Source: Siphonodentalium dalli (taxonomy: Eukaryota > Mollusca > Scaphopoda > Gadilida > Siphonodentaliidae). From it: DNA of 64,000 nt. This document shows, piece after piece, positions 11,047 through 21,995 of the stretch. The translations under genes were made by a program, and so were the position numbers. The stretch covers positions 137,647,989-137,711,988 of the forward strand of contig CP136068.1 in the NCBI GenBank assembly GCA_032622095.1, written 5' to 3'. Every line of letters starts with the position of its first letter. Position 1 is the first letter of the stretch. The notes under the pieces were generated by a model, which worked only from the letters and a program-made list of their open reading frames with translations, searched no databases and had not been told where the DNA came from.

Positions 11047-12143
11047 ACACTCAGCAGGTGGACAGGTATTAGAAAAAAAAACATTATTCTTAATTTATCA
11101 CCCAATTTATAATAAACGATGACACATTTCACTTCAATCGTAGGTCTTACAAGCCAAGAGCACAGGACTTAAAGGTCACTTATACATCAAAAGGATGAAT
11201 GGGTAAATATTCCTAACCATGGATAAGTGTTATGGAATAACCATTAAAATAAATGACTTCCTTAGTTTGTCTAAGAAAGTGAGAGCCTCTGTTGCCACTT
11301 ATGTTGGCAGAGAGTATGTGCTAAAGGTATTTCAATGATGTCATCAAAGTAGTTTGGCTATATAAACACTATTATTGGGGGATAATTGAATGCTTCTGTT
11401 TCCGTGTTCTGTAGATTGTGTACTGGAGAAGTCGGAAAAAAGTGCAACTTCTGCTTAAAATTAACTAAAAAAAAATATGACTTTAATTTGGAAATGGTAT
11501 CATGGATTATTTTCATTATCTATTACACATGAATTCAATCAAGAGGTTCAGTTATTTGTTTGTGTAACTTAATTGTAATATGTGTTACTTGGAATGTGAG
11601 TAATGGTCTTGATATTGGTTGACTAAATGTAAATATATGCCTACAATAACATGTATAAGCGTAAATGTCTATTAATAAAGTTCAACCTTTCGTAATGTAT
11701 GTAACTCATCAACATAGCACTCTTGTTTTCCCTGTGATTTTATTTAAACTTCGGTATGCAAAAAAGCGTACTGCAAAATTTAAATATGAGTAAGGTAGAT
11801 GTAAGCCTTAGGGGATGACAAAATTTATTTAATTGCTAGTATTTTTTTCGATAAAGCACCATTGAGACTTGATTGTATGGATAAAGTCTACTATTAATAC
11901 TGCAATTCAGTACATTTTTGTTGTCAGGCAGTATGTCCACCTGAAAATGCAATTACATGTACTATTATTCACCAATAGCATGATCACCTCTAAATTCAGT
12001 GAAAATATATATCAGCCTTCATTTGGAGCAAAGTAATTGCATATACGTTCGGAAATTTATTGATAAATTATAACCATATTGGGCGACTCAGTAAGGGCTT
12101 AATTATATTCTATGGCCCCAAAATTTATAAGCCAAGGAGCAAA
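11047..12143. other. Intron, no feature recognised
   Basis: AT-rich sequence without a convincing frame, repeat or element boundary. Confidence 0.4.
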
Positions 12144-12362
12144 TTAACACTTTCAGTGCCAAGTCCGATTTTTGAATCAACCCATATTTCCTTGATCATT
12201 TTTCAAATTTATTGATTATAATAATGTGATACATTGATAGAAAGAGCTCAAAGCTCTTTCAATCAATGTATCGCATTATTATACATGTAATCAATAAATT
12301 TGAAAAATGATCAAGGAAATATGGGTTGATACAAAAATCAGACTTGGCACTGAAAGGGTTAA
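12144..12362. mobile_element. TTAA foldback element, family D
   Basis: Bounded by TTAA at 12144-12147 and 12359-12362. Ends are TTAACACTTTCAGTGCC and GGCACTGAAAGGGTTAA. Almost the whole 219 bp folds back on itself around AAAGAGCTCAAAGCTCTTT. It lacks the hairpin cassette found in families A to C. Half of a second copy is at 32976-33080. Confidence 0.72.
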
Positions 12363-12454
12363 AGCCCAGGACAACTCATGGTTATTCTTGCACTTCTTTA
12401 AACCATCCATGGCTTTTCATCAGTCCATTGAGATAATATCAATATACTGACTTC

Positions 12455-14670
12455 AATGGAATATATTAGGCTAAGCTTTGTTAAATAGCAGATTATTAGC
12501 AATAAAATTCCGGAAGGGACCTCCATGCTATAGGGTCATAGCGTCTGGTGACTCATTAAGAACTTGTAAACCCATGACAGCATGTGCTATTCTTGCACTC
12601 ATTTATAATGTCCATGACTTGGTATCAGTGCATTTTGATAACATCACTACACTGAATTCAATGGAATATATTAACTTTATTATATATCAGATTATATCTG
12701 CTATGGAGAGACCTCCATGCTATAGGTCATAGTGTCTGGTGGCTCAGTAAAAACCCTCACTAATTGGTGGTTTATTCTGCTAATCACCGTATGCATAACA
12801 CATGTGCGCAGTCATATAACTGAGGTGCCCAAATTGAAGCCAAGAAGTTGTTAGAGGGCAGGGGGGCATTTTAAATCCCAGGACAACCCCCCTGAAATGT
12901 TTGCACTCTGTTAACACCTTGAATCAGTGCATAGAGTCTATTAGAGATAATATCATACTGAATTAAATGAATTAATCTATTAACTTTAGCGATTATTAGC
13001 TATAAAGAGACCTCCATGCTAAAGGGTCATAGCATCGGATGACTCAGTAAGAACCCTCACTAATTGGCAGTTTATTCTGCTAATCAAGGTATAAAGATAT
13101 ATATATATAATGCATGTGTGCAGTCATATGACAGGTGCCCAAATTCAGGCCATTATGTTGTTAGAGGGGAGGGGGGCATTTTAAATCCCATGACAACCCC
13201 CGAAAATTTTGCTCTTTATTAAAACGTTGCATCATACTGAATTCAATGGAATATATTAACTTTATTAGATATCAGATTATTAGCTATAAAGAGGCCTCCG
13301 TGCTATAGGGTCATAGCATCGGGTGACTCGGTAAGAACCATCACTAATTAGCAGTTTATTCTGCTAATCACAATATGTATAATGCATGTGTGCTGCCATA
13401 TATGACTGAGGAATTCAAATTCAGAGAGGAGGGGGTGTGCATTTTAAATCCCAGGATGACCCCTGAATTTTTTTAACTTTGTTAAAACCTTGCATGGTGC
13501 ATGGAGATAATATCTGTGGTAATGTTGGGTGATGTCACCCACTAAACAGGTCTTGCATGTAAGGTGTCTTTTCTCAAAAGGCATTGTCAAGGTGAGCTGG
13601 TCACCACGTCAACTTTTGGACTGATCCAATGCGTGCAAGGGTTCTAATTCGTCGATTTGAGCGGTGACCTCCGATTGGTCGGCCAATGCGATCTTCCGAT
13701 TCGCTCGGATCGTATAAAAAGGCCACTGTTTCTTGCAAAGTTCGGTTCAGTCATAATTATCTTGAGTATGGTCACCATCTCTTAACTAATAGCTCTGACT
13801 ACCCAGCCTTTGGCAACAGTTTTGGGGGAACATTATTATTAGCACGAAATTGGGGAAGATTTTATAACCGGAAGTTGTATTCTCCGGCTGTTTACACGGT
13901 CCTCTAATGCATATTAACCGGAAGTAGGTTATTTGGACACTTTCTGTACCGGAAGTTGTGAGATAATATATATAGATGTGATATTTGCATTTAAACTTAT
14001 CAAACTTGGATACTCAACATATATACTCATAGATGTTATTGATGAATAAACTCATGATTATATACCTCTCTATTCTTCCCCATTAAACTGGCTCGGGGAG
14101 TGTGGAACCAATAAGACTTGGGAACATGCGCCCTATAAGTAGTGTCCACAGCCCCTCCCCGCTTATGGGAACTCCCAGTTGACTACATATCGTACTGAAT
14201 TCGATGAAATAAATTAACTTTATCAAATAGCAGATTATTAGTTATACAGCTAGACCTCTGTGCTATAGGGTCATAGCATCGGGTGATCGACTCAGTAATT
14301 TTGAGAACCCTCGCTAATTGGCAGTTTATTCTGCTAATCAAGGTATGCATGTGTGCAGTCGTATGACTGAGGTGCCCAAATTCAGGCCAAGCAGTTGATA
14401 AAGGGGAGGGGGCAGCCCAGAAAGACCCCTGATATTCTTGCACTCTGTTAAATATGTCCACAACATTACATCGGTGCATAGAGATAATATCACACTGAAT
14501 CAATGGAATATATTAACTTTATTAAATATCAGATGATTAGCTAAAGAGACCTCCGTGCTATAGGGTCATAGCATCGGGTGACTCAGTAAGAACCATCGCT
14601 AATTGGCGGTTTATTCTGCTAATCACGGTATGCATAACACATGTGTGCAGTCTGATACACAGACTTCCTC
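12455..14670 (+). repeat. Tandem repeat, about 250-300 bp per unit, interrupted by an LTR
   Basis: At least six diverged units recur from about 12455, 12655, 12960, 13240, 14200 and 14510. Landmarks are AATGGAATATATTAACTTTA, then AGACCTCCATGCTATAGGGT with CATAGCATCGGGTGACTCA, then TTTATTCTGCTAATCA, then GAGATAATATC. Units differ by indels and substitutions, so the array is old. The block 13515-14187 is foreign to the unit and is a solo LTR. Confidence 0.7.
13515..14187 (+). mobile_element. Solo LTR, 673 bp
   Basis: Begins TGTGGTAATG and ends GACTACA (TGT...ACA ends). TATC is duplicated at 13511-13514 and 14188-14191. Removing the block and one TATC restores the tandem-repeat unit reading GAGATAATATC.TACTGAATT, as in the uninterrupted unit at about 12945. 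A TATA box TATAAAAA lies at 13713-13720 and a poly(A) signal AATAAA at 14045-14050, in the order expected of a retrotransposon LTR. A 4-bp duplication fits Ty3/Gypsy or BEL-type elements. No internal coding region remains, so this looks like the product of LTR-LTR recombination. Confidence 0.78.
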
Positions 14671-15885
14671 TCAGGCCCGACTCCCCTGTTAATTAGCCTA
14701 ACAGGTAAGAATTTCTCTACCTTTCTATACTACCTTCCCATGTGTTCATCTATCCCTCTCCCCTGATGATTAAAATTATTTGATCTGCATGCGAGACGTA
14801 GGGAGCAAGCATCCTAACCCAGAAATCAAATGCGAAAGTGAAAATTAAAAGTGAATTTTACGACACCTATTGCATGCCGATGCATGCCATGTGGAAATTG
14901 TGATTACATGTGCGTGATTACCTGTGCGTATACCTCGATAACTGTGCTTTGGGACTTGCGTTTTCCATAACAAAGACCTGCGTTAATTCCCTGCACAAGG
15001 TAAGTGCTCAGTCTGTAAGGTGATTTTTGTAATGACATGCACCTCACTGAGTCATCTTGACTCATCACACTAGTATGTATATGCTGACCTAATGATTATA
15101 TGCGTTTCTTACTTATAATTGGTGTTGTGCAATTTTGCCGATTTGTCTGATATGAACTGGTTGTCACTCTACTTGATTTATGTGTTTCTGTCAGGTCCGT
15201 CATTATTAAAAATTAAACTTAAGATTAAGATTGAGTTAAGGTCCTTGCAAATTTGTTTCTGCTATTTTTTTTCATTTTCAGAAATGAATACAATTTTTAA
15301 TTTGATGGTATCTCAGGCCCAAGGCATATATATATTGTTCACGGTTGACATAGATATTGGTAAATATAATTATCAAAGTTGACATTAAATACAAAAAGAT
15401 TTCACATATTACACTTTCATGAACACTCATTTTACATGAACAAATTTTGATCCAACAGAAAAGCAGTCTGCATCAGACTTGAAAAAAAAAAACATTTGAC
15501 CAAGCTATTTTAACAGGAAAATTTTATGAGATGGCAGATCATAGGGGCAATTCTTGCTCATGGCCCTTCCTGACCCAATGAAAGGACCACAGTAATTGGT
15601 TGTTATTATATACTTTCACCAAAAGTTAGATTGCCACCCTTAGGAACAATGTTCTGCTAGTTTTTAATTCTATTGCAGTGTTTCATCTGTTTGGGGAAAT
15701 ACCTGGTCCAATATCAGAACTTATATTTAGAGGATTTGACTTGCTGATTGGTGCATGGGGCCCAAATTAAAAAAATGCACCAAAAAATATTTCTTGAATT
15801 ATAATATTAAAGTTTAGCTAAAAAGTACGAAAATGTCAGCAAACATTACTAAAATGTCAGCAAACATTTTTGACAGGTCACACCT
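14671..15885. other. Intron, no feature recognised
   Basis: No gene, element boundary or structured repeat seen beyond AT-rich tracts. Confidence 0.35.
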
Positions 15886-15947
15886 AAAGTTATGGGTAAC
15901 TTTTCAGACTTCTGTGGTTAAGGGGTTGATTACTTAGGGCATTACTG
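15886..15947. mobile_element. Family G fragment
   Basis: Contains GTTATGGGTAACTTTTCAG and, after a deletion, CTGTGGTTAAGGGG...GGGCATTACTG followed by TA. This is an internally deleted right part of a TA-target foldback element. Confidence 0.55.
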
Positions 15948-16028
15948 TACATGGAAAGTTCTTGCCCCTTCAAGACTCAATGAAGGGACAATAGATTAAC
16001 TATAAATTGTGTTCCATTCCATATTCAA

Positions 16029-17232
16029 TACAGTCAGGCAAATAAATAGAGGATCTACAACTCGTCCCCAGTTTATAGTGGAATTTACAAAACAAGTCCA
16101 GTAAATTAGGCGAGATTCCGACTTAATGTACTAGACGAGTTTTGTAAATTCCACTAAAAACTGGGGACGAGTTGTAGATTCTATTTACTTGTATTACATG
16201 ATCCAAAACCTCGATAAAACATACTTAAATCAACAAATGCGACGTGAAACTAATATCGGCTTGCAATGATGTTTCACATACTATACGTTGTTTGCCATCG
16301 TAAAGAAATAGTCCCAGATAAATTAAGACTCTTTGACGTATTTGATGGCATATATATTTAATGAAATAACTTTTCAAACTAAACAAAAATATTGGAAGCC
16401 ATAAGTATTTTGAGAAGTAGCATACACAATGTAAACAGACGACAAACCGGAATTCAAAGGTCACCTGGTCGAAGGTCCTGTTATGAAACGAGGGCAAACA
16501 ACGTATAGTATGTGAAACATCATTGCAAGCCGATATTAGTTTCACGTCGCATTTGTTGATTTAAGTATGTTTTATCGAGGTTTTGGATCATGTAATACAA
16601 GTAAATAGAATCTACAACTCGTCCCCAGTTTTTAGTGGAATTTACAAAACTCGTCTAGTAAATTAAGTCTGGATCTCGCCTAATTTACAGGACTTCTATT
16701 TATTACATGATCTGATTCCATTCAATAAACCCATTCTATAAATTGTGATAATAAACGTTTGTTTAATAACAGGAAATAGTGCCATGTGACCTTTGACTTC
16801 CGGTTTGTCGTCTGTTTATATTCCGTACACTATGTCTCAAAACACTATGACTACCAATATATTTCCAACAAACTATATGAATGAAGAGTATGAAAAGTTA
16901 TGTCATTAAAGATATGCCATTAAATACGTCAAAGGGACTTTATTTATCTATTTAGATTATTTTTTTACGCGGGCAAACAGCGCATAGTTACATGAAACAT
17001 CATTGCATGCCTTATAGAAGCCGATGTTAGTTTTGTGTCCCATTTGTTGATTTAGGTATGTTTTGTCGGGGTTTTGGATTATGTAATAAATAGAATCTAT
17101 AACTTGTCCCTAATTTATAGCGGAATTTACAAAACTCGTCCAGTAAATCCTCGCCAAAGGCTTTACTGGACTTGTTTTGTAAATTCCGCTATAAACTGGG
17201 GACTCGTTGAAGATCCTCTATTTATAGAATGG
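16029..17232. mobile_element. Large compound foldback element
   Basis: Arms of about 200-250 bp at 16045-16290 and 16485-16660 are near-perfect reverse complements; shared landmarks are CTACAACTCGTCCCCAGTTT and CATTTGTTGATTTAAG. Each arm also holds a smaller hairpin built on GTGGAATTTACAAAAC. A diverged third arm and its own hairpin follow at 16990-17220. The middle of the first foldback is also related, inverted, to 16790-16980. No target duplication or family could be assigned. The 106-codon frame at 16225-16545 simply crosses the palindrome. Confidence 0.65.
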
Positions 17233-17340
17233 GTTTAGTTTATGGAATTATGGTAGGATCATGTAATACTAAGAAATACTGTAAGAAATCGTAACACACT
17301 GTTTCACATCATATGTGAAACATGTACTAATGCAATTAAT

Positions 17341-17730
17341 TTAACCCTTTACCCAACAAACCGGCCAAAACCGGCCAAATAAAGCTTCAACAGCCTAAAA
17401 TATCTTCGGTCTGTCTCAATAGAACCATACAAATATGGATATCATTGGAACCGGCTCATTGACCACATTGTGATGGTTACAGTTATGCCCTGTGCCAATG
17501 CATTCTCTTATATATGCGAGTCGACCATAGGTCGCCTCGCATATATAAGAGAATGCATTGGCCTAAAAAAAATCTTTTTTTACCATTTTTTCTTACATTC
17601 TTTAACAATTTTATAATTTTTAATGTGTTAAGCCAATGCATTCTCTTATATATGCGAGGCGACCTATGGTCGACTCGCATATATAAGAGAATGCATTGGC
17701 ACAGGGCCCTTCTGTTGGGTAAAGGGTTAA
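17341..17730 (+). mobile_element. TTAA short element, family A, complete reference copy
   Basis: Complete 390 bp including both TTAA copies (17341-17344, 17727-17730). Ends are CCCTTTACCCAACA and TGTTGGGTAAAGGG. Order inside: a left tail rich in CCGGCCAAA, the motif AATATCTTCGGTCTGTCTC, hairpin cassette 1 (about 17491-17563), AT-rich spacer with TTACATTCTTTAACAATTT, and hairpin cassette 2 inverted (about 17632-17700). The ends and TTAA target fit piggyBac-type elements. Non-coding. Confidence 0.85.
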
Positions 17731-17880
17731 GTAATGGATGTTGATTTGCTTTTGTTCCATATAGTATGGATGCAAGTTGGTCTGATATTTTGTGTGGAGT
17801 GCGAAAGCATTACACACATAAAACTGTCAGACCAGTGTGCATCCATACTCCACGGAACACAACAACAACAACCATTACTT
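17729..17880. repeat. Imperfect foldback abutting a TTAA element
   Basis: AAGTAATGG at the left is answered by CCATTACTT at the right. Between them GTTCCATATAGTATGGATGCA pairs with TGCATCCATACT...GGAAC. Probably another short non-autonomous element. The 116-codon frame at 17734-18084 crosses it and is not a gene. Confidence 0.5.
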
Positions 17881-18115
17881 ATATTTACACTCAACCGAGT
17901 CAACTGGCAGATTAGAAGAGCGTTAAGCGCCCATTTCCAACGATATTCTCGTGACTTGATGCAAGTTGCGTCTACACAAAAATGGATGCAAGTTGGGGTC
18001 AGCCAGCGATGTTATGTGACTAAATTTCGACCAACCAATGTCCTGGATTCATGTTCCATAGCGCGAATGCATGTGGGAATGTAAATATTAATTAATTAAT
18101 TATTTTTTTCTGCAG

Positions 18116-18301
18116 GAAAGAACAGCATTGGGAAGCCGTCCTCCGTTGCCAGTCCTCCAGATATTCTTGTCGATGGAGTAGGAGTTGAGGAACGACACTG
18201 TGATTTGTTCAGTAAAGCTGGAGTTATCTCCCTTATACCCAAAGCGAAATTGTGTTATATTGACGGAAAACTTGTTGAGAAGCCCACCAGACTATCACAA
18301 G
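18116..18301 (+). CDS. PHLDB: PHLDB-like protein, FHA-region exon (second exon in window)
   Basis: Internal coding exon of 186 nt. A polypyrimidine tract and TGCAG precede 18116, and CACAAG|GTAATT follows 18301. It enters with two bases of a split codon and leaves with one, so it joins 1056-1176 in frame through Gly. Landmarks in order are KNSIGKP, ILVDGVGVEERHCDL, ISLIPKAKLCYIDG and the end KPTRLSQ. In PHLDB1 the matching FHA stretch runs EGRTVIG, PEHC, a short strand, IDG and PTRLTQG. The conserved His-Cys and Ile-Asp-Gly of the FHA fold are present, while the usual Gly-Arg of the phosphothreonine pocket reads Gly-Lys. The intron between the exons is 16,939 bp and consists largely of mobile elements. 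Confidence 0.84.
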
Positions 18302-18389
18302 GTAATTGTATACGCATGTATAAATATAATCTGTTCGCCACTTTTCTCAGCTAGCTCCGGGTCTAGTTTCAGTTGACCATGGCCATTAT

Positions 18390-18540
18390 CAAGCCTTGAA
18401 ATAGGGTGTCTGTCATTTGTAGAATGAGGTCCCCAGAGGGTGAATTTAGTGATGCTACCCCGCATAGCGGGCTAGCATCGCCAAATTCACCCTCTTGGAA
18501 CCTCATTCTGCAAATGACAGACACCCTATTTCAAGGCTTT
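18390..18540. mobile_element. hAT-type foldback element, family H, with 8-bp duplication
   Basis: The 151-bp hairpin begins CAAGCCTTGAAATAGGGTGT and mirrors itself at the right end. GCCATTAT is duplicated exactly at 18382-18389 and 18541-18548, the 8-bp signature of hAT. Arms carry GAATGAGGTCCCCAGAGGG. It lies 89 bases after the second PHLDB exon. Confidence 0.8.
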
Positions 18541-18548
18541 GCCATTAT

Positions 18549-18904
18549 TTCCTGAACAGATTTCCATATAAGTTGGACTCCATGTGTTTTATTTCGTTAA
18601 AAATTGCTCAATCAAGTTTAACTGACTAATCTTTACTGAGTCTGCAGTTCACAACCCATTAATAAATGTGTGAGCATAAGTTACCAATTACAGTAATGAA
18701 TAGGAAATCTGAACTTAGAAACGTATCTGTTCGAACTTCGATCTCAATTCCGCACTGCAATTATTTCGAAAGCTCCCGATGGAACGCGAATAAAAAGGTT
18801 GTATGCGTGGTGGGGCTTCTGGACCATGCGAACGGGCCTGATAAATGGGGAACTTGAATTTGCATTGCCTGATTATGACCATTAGGCCATGAATACTAAC
18901 CTTC
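18549..18904. other. Intron, nothing recognised
   Basis: Short single-copy-looking stretch between two hAT-type elements. A 63-codon frame has no support. Confidence 0.35.
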
Positions 18905-18912
18905 CCAGTAAT

Positions 18913-19047
18913 CAGAGATGCCGGAGAAGGGGGCATACATGGGCACTTGCCCCCCTCCCGGCCTGGCCCAGGGGAGTCCAGTGGGCACTGATAAGTGCCC
19001 TCCTGACTGATTTGCCCCCTTGCCCTTTGGTGCTTCTGGTGTCACTG
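18913..19047. mobile_element. Small hAT-type element, GC-rich
   Basis: 135 bp beginning CAGAGATGCCGGAG and ending CTTCTGGTGTCACTG. CCAGTAAT is duplicated at 18905-18912 and 19048-19055 (8 bp). Interior is C/G-rich with GGGCACTTGCCCCC-type palindromes, and resembles the element at 38128-38485 in composition and ends. Confidence 0.7.
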
Positions 19048-19139
19048 CCAGTAATCTCAAAATTTGTTCTATTCATGATGTGAGTATTTGCAAGGGAGGT
19101 CAACACGGTTTATAGTGCATGGGTAAGTTTGTCAATTGC

Positions 19140-19540
19140 TTAACCCTTTACCCAACAAGCCGGCCAAAACCGGTCAAATAAAGCTGCAACAGCCTAAAAT
19201 ATCTTCGGTCTATCTCAATAGAACCATACAAATATGGATATCATTGGAACCGGCTCCTTGACCACATTGTGATAGTTACAGTTATACCCTGTGCCAATGC
19301 ATTCTCTTATATATGCGAGTCGACCATAGGTCACCTCGCATATATAAGAGAATGCATTGGCCTAAAAAAAAATCTTTTTTTAACACTTTTCACCATTTTT
19401 TCTTACATTCTTTAACAATTTTATAATTTTTAATGTGTTAAGCCAATGCATTCTCTTATATATGCGAGGCGACCTATGGTCGACTCGCATATATAAGAGA
19501 ATGCATTGGCACAGGGCCCTTCTGTTGGGTAAAGGGTTAA
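19140..19540 (+). mobile_element. TTAA short element, family A
   Basis: Complete copy with TTAA at both ends, CCCTTTACCCAACA termini and two hairpin cassettes. Very similar to 17341-17730, with scattered substitutions such as ACCTCGC in the first cassette. Confidence 0.83.
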
Positions 19541-19659
19541 CAGGGGTGGGGGAGGGGTGCTGATGGTTTCGAAGAGATTTCCAGGTGATATGAACCCTCT
19601 ATGTGATCTGATGAATCTGACAACAGTGGCTTGATATCAGCGGTCCTGATTTGAATCTG

Positions 19660-20115
19660 TAAGTGAATTTGATGTTTTGATTAATCACACCTGTAGTCTT
19701 TAATGGGTTAAATGATTTGGATGTTTTGATCAGGAACACTGTCTAGACTGAAATGGGTTAAATTTACTTGGATGTTTTGAGTAGGGACACTAAATTATAG
19801 TCTGAGATACATGTAGGGTAAGTGTCACTAAGTGACCTGTATGTTTTGATTTGACACAATTCTAGTCTGCTATGGGTTAAATGACTTGGGATGTTTTGAA
19901 TGGGGACACTATTTAGTCTGGGACAGGTTAAGTGACTTTGATGTTTTGATTAGGCCTAAAAATAAAAAAACAAGCTTTCCGGTAACCCTCCAGAACCAGA
20001 TCAACTCATATCAAGCTTGAAAATTGGTCCCGATTTTCACCCATGTCGGGGGTCGAACCCTTACCAACCTCGTCTAGCCCAGACTGTGGTGATCTTACTT
20101 CTAATCTATGATGGG
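19660..20115 (+). repeat. Diverged part of the minisatellite, with a tRNA-like SINE fragment
   Basis: Loose repeats of GATGTTTTGATTA.G.ACAC and ATGGGTTAA(A/G)TGACTTG lead into the regular 50-bp array at 20491. On the minus strand near 20070-20045 GGGTTCGACCCCCGAC resembles a tRNA B box, so 19975-20100 may be a truncated tRNA-derived SINE. No convincing A box was seen. Confidence 0.45.
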
Positions 20116-20494
20116 TTAACCCTTTACCCAACAGAAGGGCCCTGTGCCAATGCATTCTCTTATATATGCGAGTCGACCATAGGTCGCCTCGCATATATAA
20201 GAGAATGCATTGGCTTAACACATTAAAAATTATAAAATTGTTAAAGAATGTAAGAAAAAAGATTTTTTTTAGGCCAATGCATTCTCTTATATATGCGAGG
20301 CGACCTATGGTCGACTCGCATATATAAGAGAATGCATTGGCACAGGGCATAACTGTAACTATCACAATGTGGCCAAGGAGCCGGTTCCAATGATATCCAT
20401 ATTTGTATGGTTTTATTGAGACAGACCGAAGATATTTTAGGCTGTTGAAGCTTTATTTGGCCGGTTTTGGCCGGTTTGTTGGGTAAAGGGTTAA
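20116..20494 (-). mobile_element. TTAA short element, family A, inserted in the minisatellite
   Basis: Complete copy in reverse orientation to 17341-17730. Both sides keep the array unit: ATGGG before the first TTAA and GCGACTTGTATGATTTG after the second. It therefore entered the TTAA of a repeat unit. Confidence 0.83.
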
Positions 20495-21194
20495 GCGACT
20501 TGTATGATTTGATTAAGCACACATTCGATCATGCTATGGGTTAAGCGACTTGTATGATTTTATTAAGCATGCATTCAATCCTGCTATGGGTTAAGTGACT
20601 TGTATGGTTTGATTAAGCATGCATTGGATCCTGTTATGGGTTAAGCAACTTGTATGATTTAATTAAGCATGCATTCGATCCTGCTATGGGTTAAGCGACT
20701 TGTATGTTATGATTAAGTAAGTATTCGATTTAATTATGGGTTAAGCGACTTGAATGATTTAATTAAGCATGCATTGGAACCTGCTATGGGTTAAGCAACT
20801 TGCATGATTTGATTAGGCACACATTCGAGTCTGCTATGGGTTAAGTGACTTGTATGATTTGATTAAGCACACATTGGAGTCTGCTGTGGGTTAAGTGACT
20901 TGTATAATTTGATTAAGCACACATTCGATCATGCTATGGGTTAAGTGACTTGTATGTTTTGATTAAGCACACATTCAATCATGCTATGGGTTAAGTGACT
21001 TGTATGTTATGATTAAGCACGCATTTAATCATGCTATGGGTTAAGTGACTTGTATGTTATGATTAAGCACACATTCGATCATGCTATGGGTTAAGTGACT
21101 TGTATGTTATGATTAAGCACACATTTGATCCTGCTATGGGTTAAGTGACTTGTATGTTATGATTAAGCACACATTCGATCATGCTATGGGTTAA
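20491..21194 (+). repeat. 50-bp minisatellite array
   Basis: About 14 consecutive units with a 50-bp period; consensus TTAAGTGACTTGTATG(A/T)T, then (A/T)TGATTAAGCACACATTCG, then ATCATGCTATGGG. Every unit offers one TTAA. Degenerate units continue beyond the inserted element, at 21451-21720. Confidence 0.85.
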
Positions 21195-21454
21195 ACCTTT
21201 CATGACGGGAGCTGCCCTGGTGCAGCAATAAATACCCTGTGCCAGTGCATTCTCTTATATAAGCAAGTCTCCCATGGAGAGCCTCACATATATAAGAGAA
21301 TGCACTGGCTTACAAGGTCAAGGTAAATATTGTTAGGCCAATGTATTCTCTTATATATGCAAGGCTCCCTATGGGAGACTCGCATATACAAGAGAATGCA
21401 TTGATACAGGGTTTTTGCAAACTTACAGGAAAGCTCCAGTCATGGAAGGGTTAA
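21191..21454. mobile_element. TTAA element family B, inserted in the minisatellite
   Basis: Left end TTAAACCTTTCATGACGGGA, right end CTCCAGTCATGGAAGGGTTAA (given as CTCCAGTCATGG plus AAGGGTTAA). Two hairpin cassettes with the CTCCC/GGGAG inner stem flank AAGGTCAAGGTAAATATTG. The array unit is interrupted exactly at its TTAA. Confidence 0.75.
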
Positions 21455-21995
21455 GCGGTATAGATGTTATGATTAAGCACACATTCGATCCTGATATGGG
21501 TTAAGCTTTATAGATGTTATGATTAGGCGATCATGCTATGGGTTAAGGATACTGCTATGGGTTATGCGATATGGATGTTATGATTAGGCGATCATGCTAT
21601 GGACTAAGGATTCTGCTATGGGTTAAGTGATATGGATGTTATGATTTGGCGATCATGCTATGGGTTATGGATCCTGCTATGGGTTAAGCCATATGGATGT
21701 TATGATTAGGCGCACTTCTAGCTAATACCTGAGACAGGAAGCATTCCTATGTATTCTTCTTGTGTCCCATATGGTTATAATAATCACTTTCTAATTCCTC
21801 CTCTCATCACTCAGTACACCATTTGCTGCCTCTCAACTAGCTTAATAGGCCAGCATCATTCTTCATATTATGAATCACCTATCTGTTTAACTCATCTATC
21901 TGCAGCTCAGAAGCTTGAGGGCTGAATGCTGATACCCACAGGGCACCAATTAAAAATGACTGACAAATTCTCATGATATTACAGCGTGATTACAT
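21455..21995. repeat. Degenerate minisatellite tail, then plain intron
   Basis: To about 21720 there are irregular units (GATCATGCTATGGGTTA, GATATGGATGTTATGATTAGG). From there to 21995 nothing is recognised. Confidence 0.5.

Noticed and set aside
16225-16545. 106-codon minus-strand frame
   Set aside because: It spans the turn of the large foldback, with its two halves encoded by complementary arms. No coding signal.
17483-17744. Recurring 60-120 codon frames containing MRVDHRSPRIYKRMHW or CANAFSYICESTIGRLAYIR
   Set aside because: They recur on both strands at every family A to C element because the hairpin cassette is palindromic. They are translations of a DNA hairpin, not proteins.
20491-21194. 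Regular 50-bp repeats as a CRISPR array
   Set aside because: Units are contiguous with no unique spacers, and the DNA is eukaryotic. It is a minisatellite.
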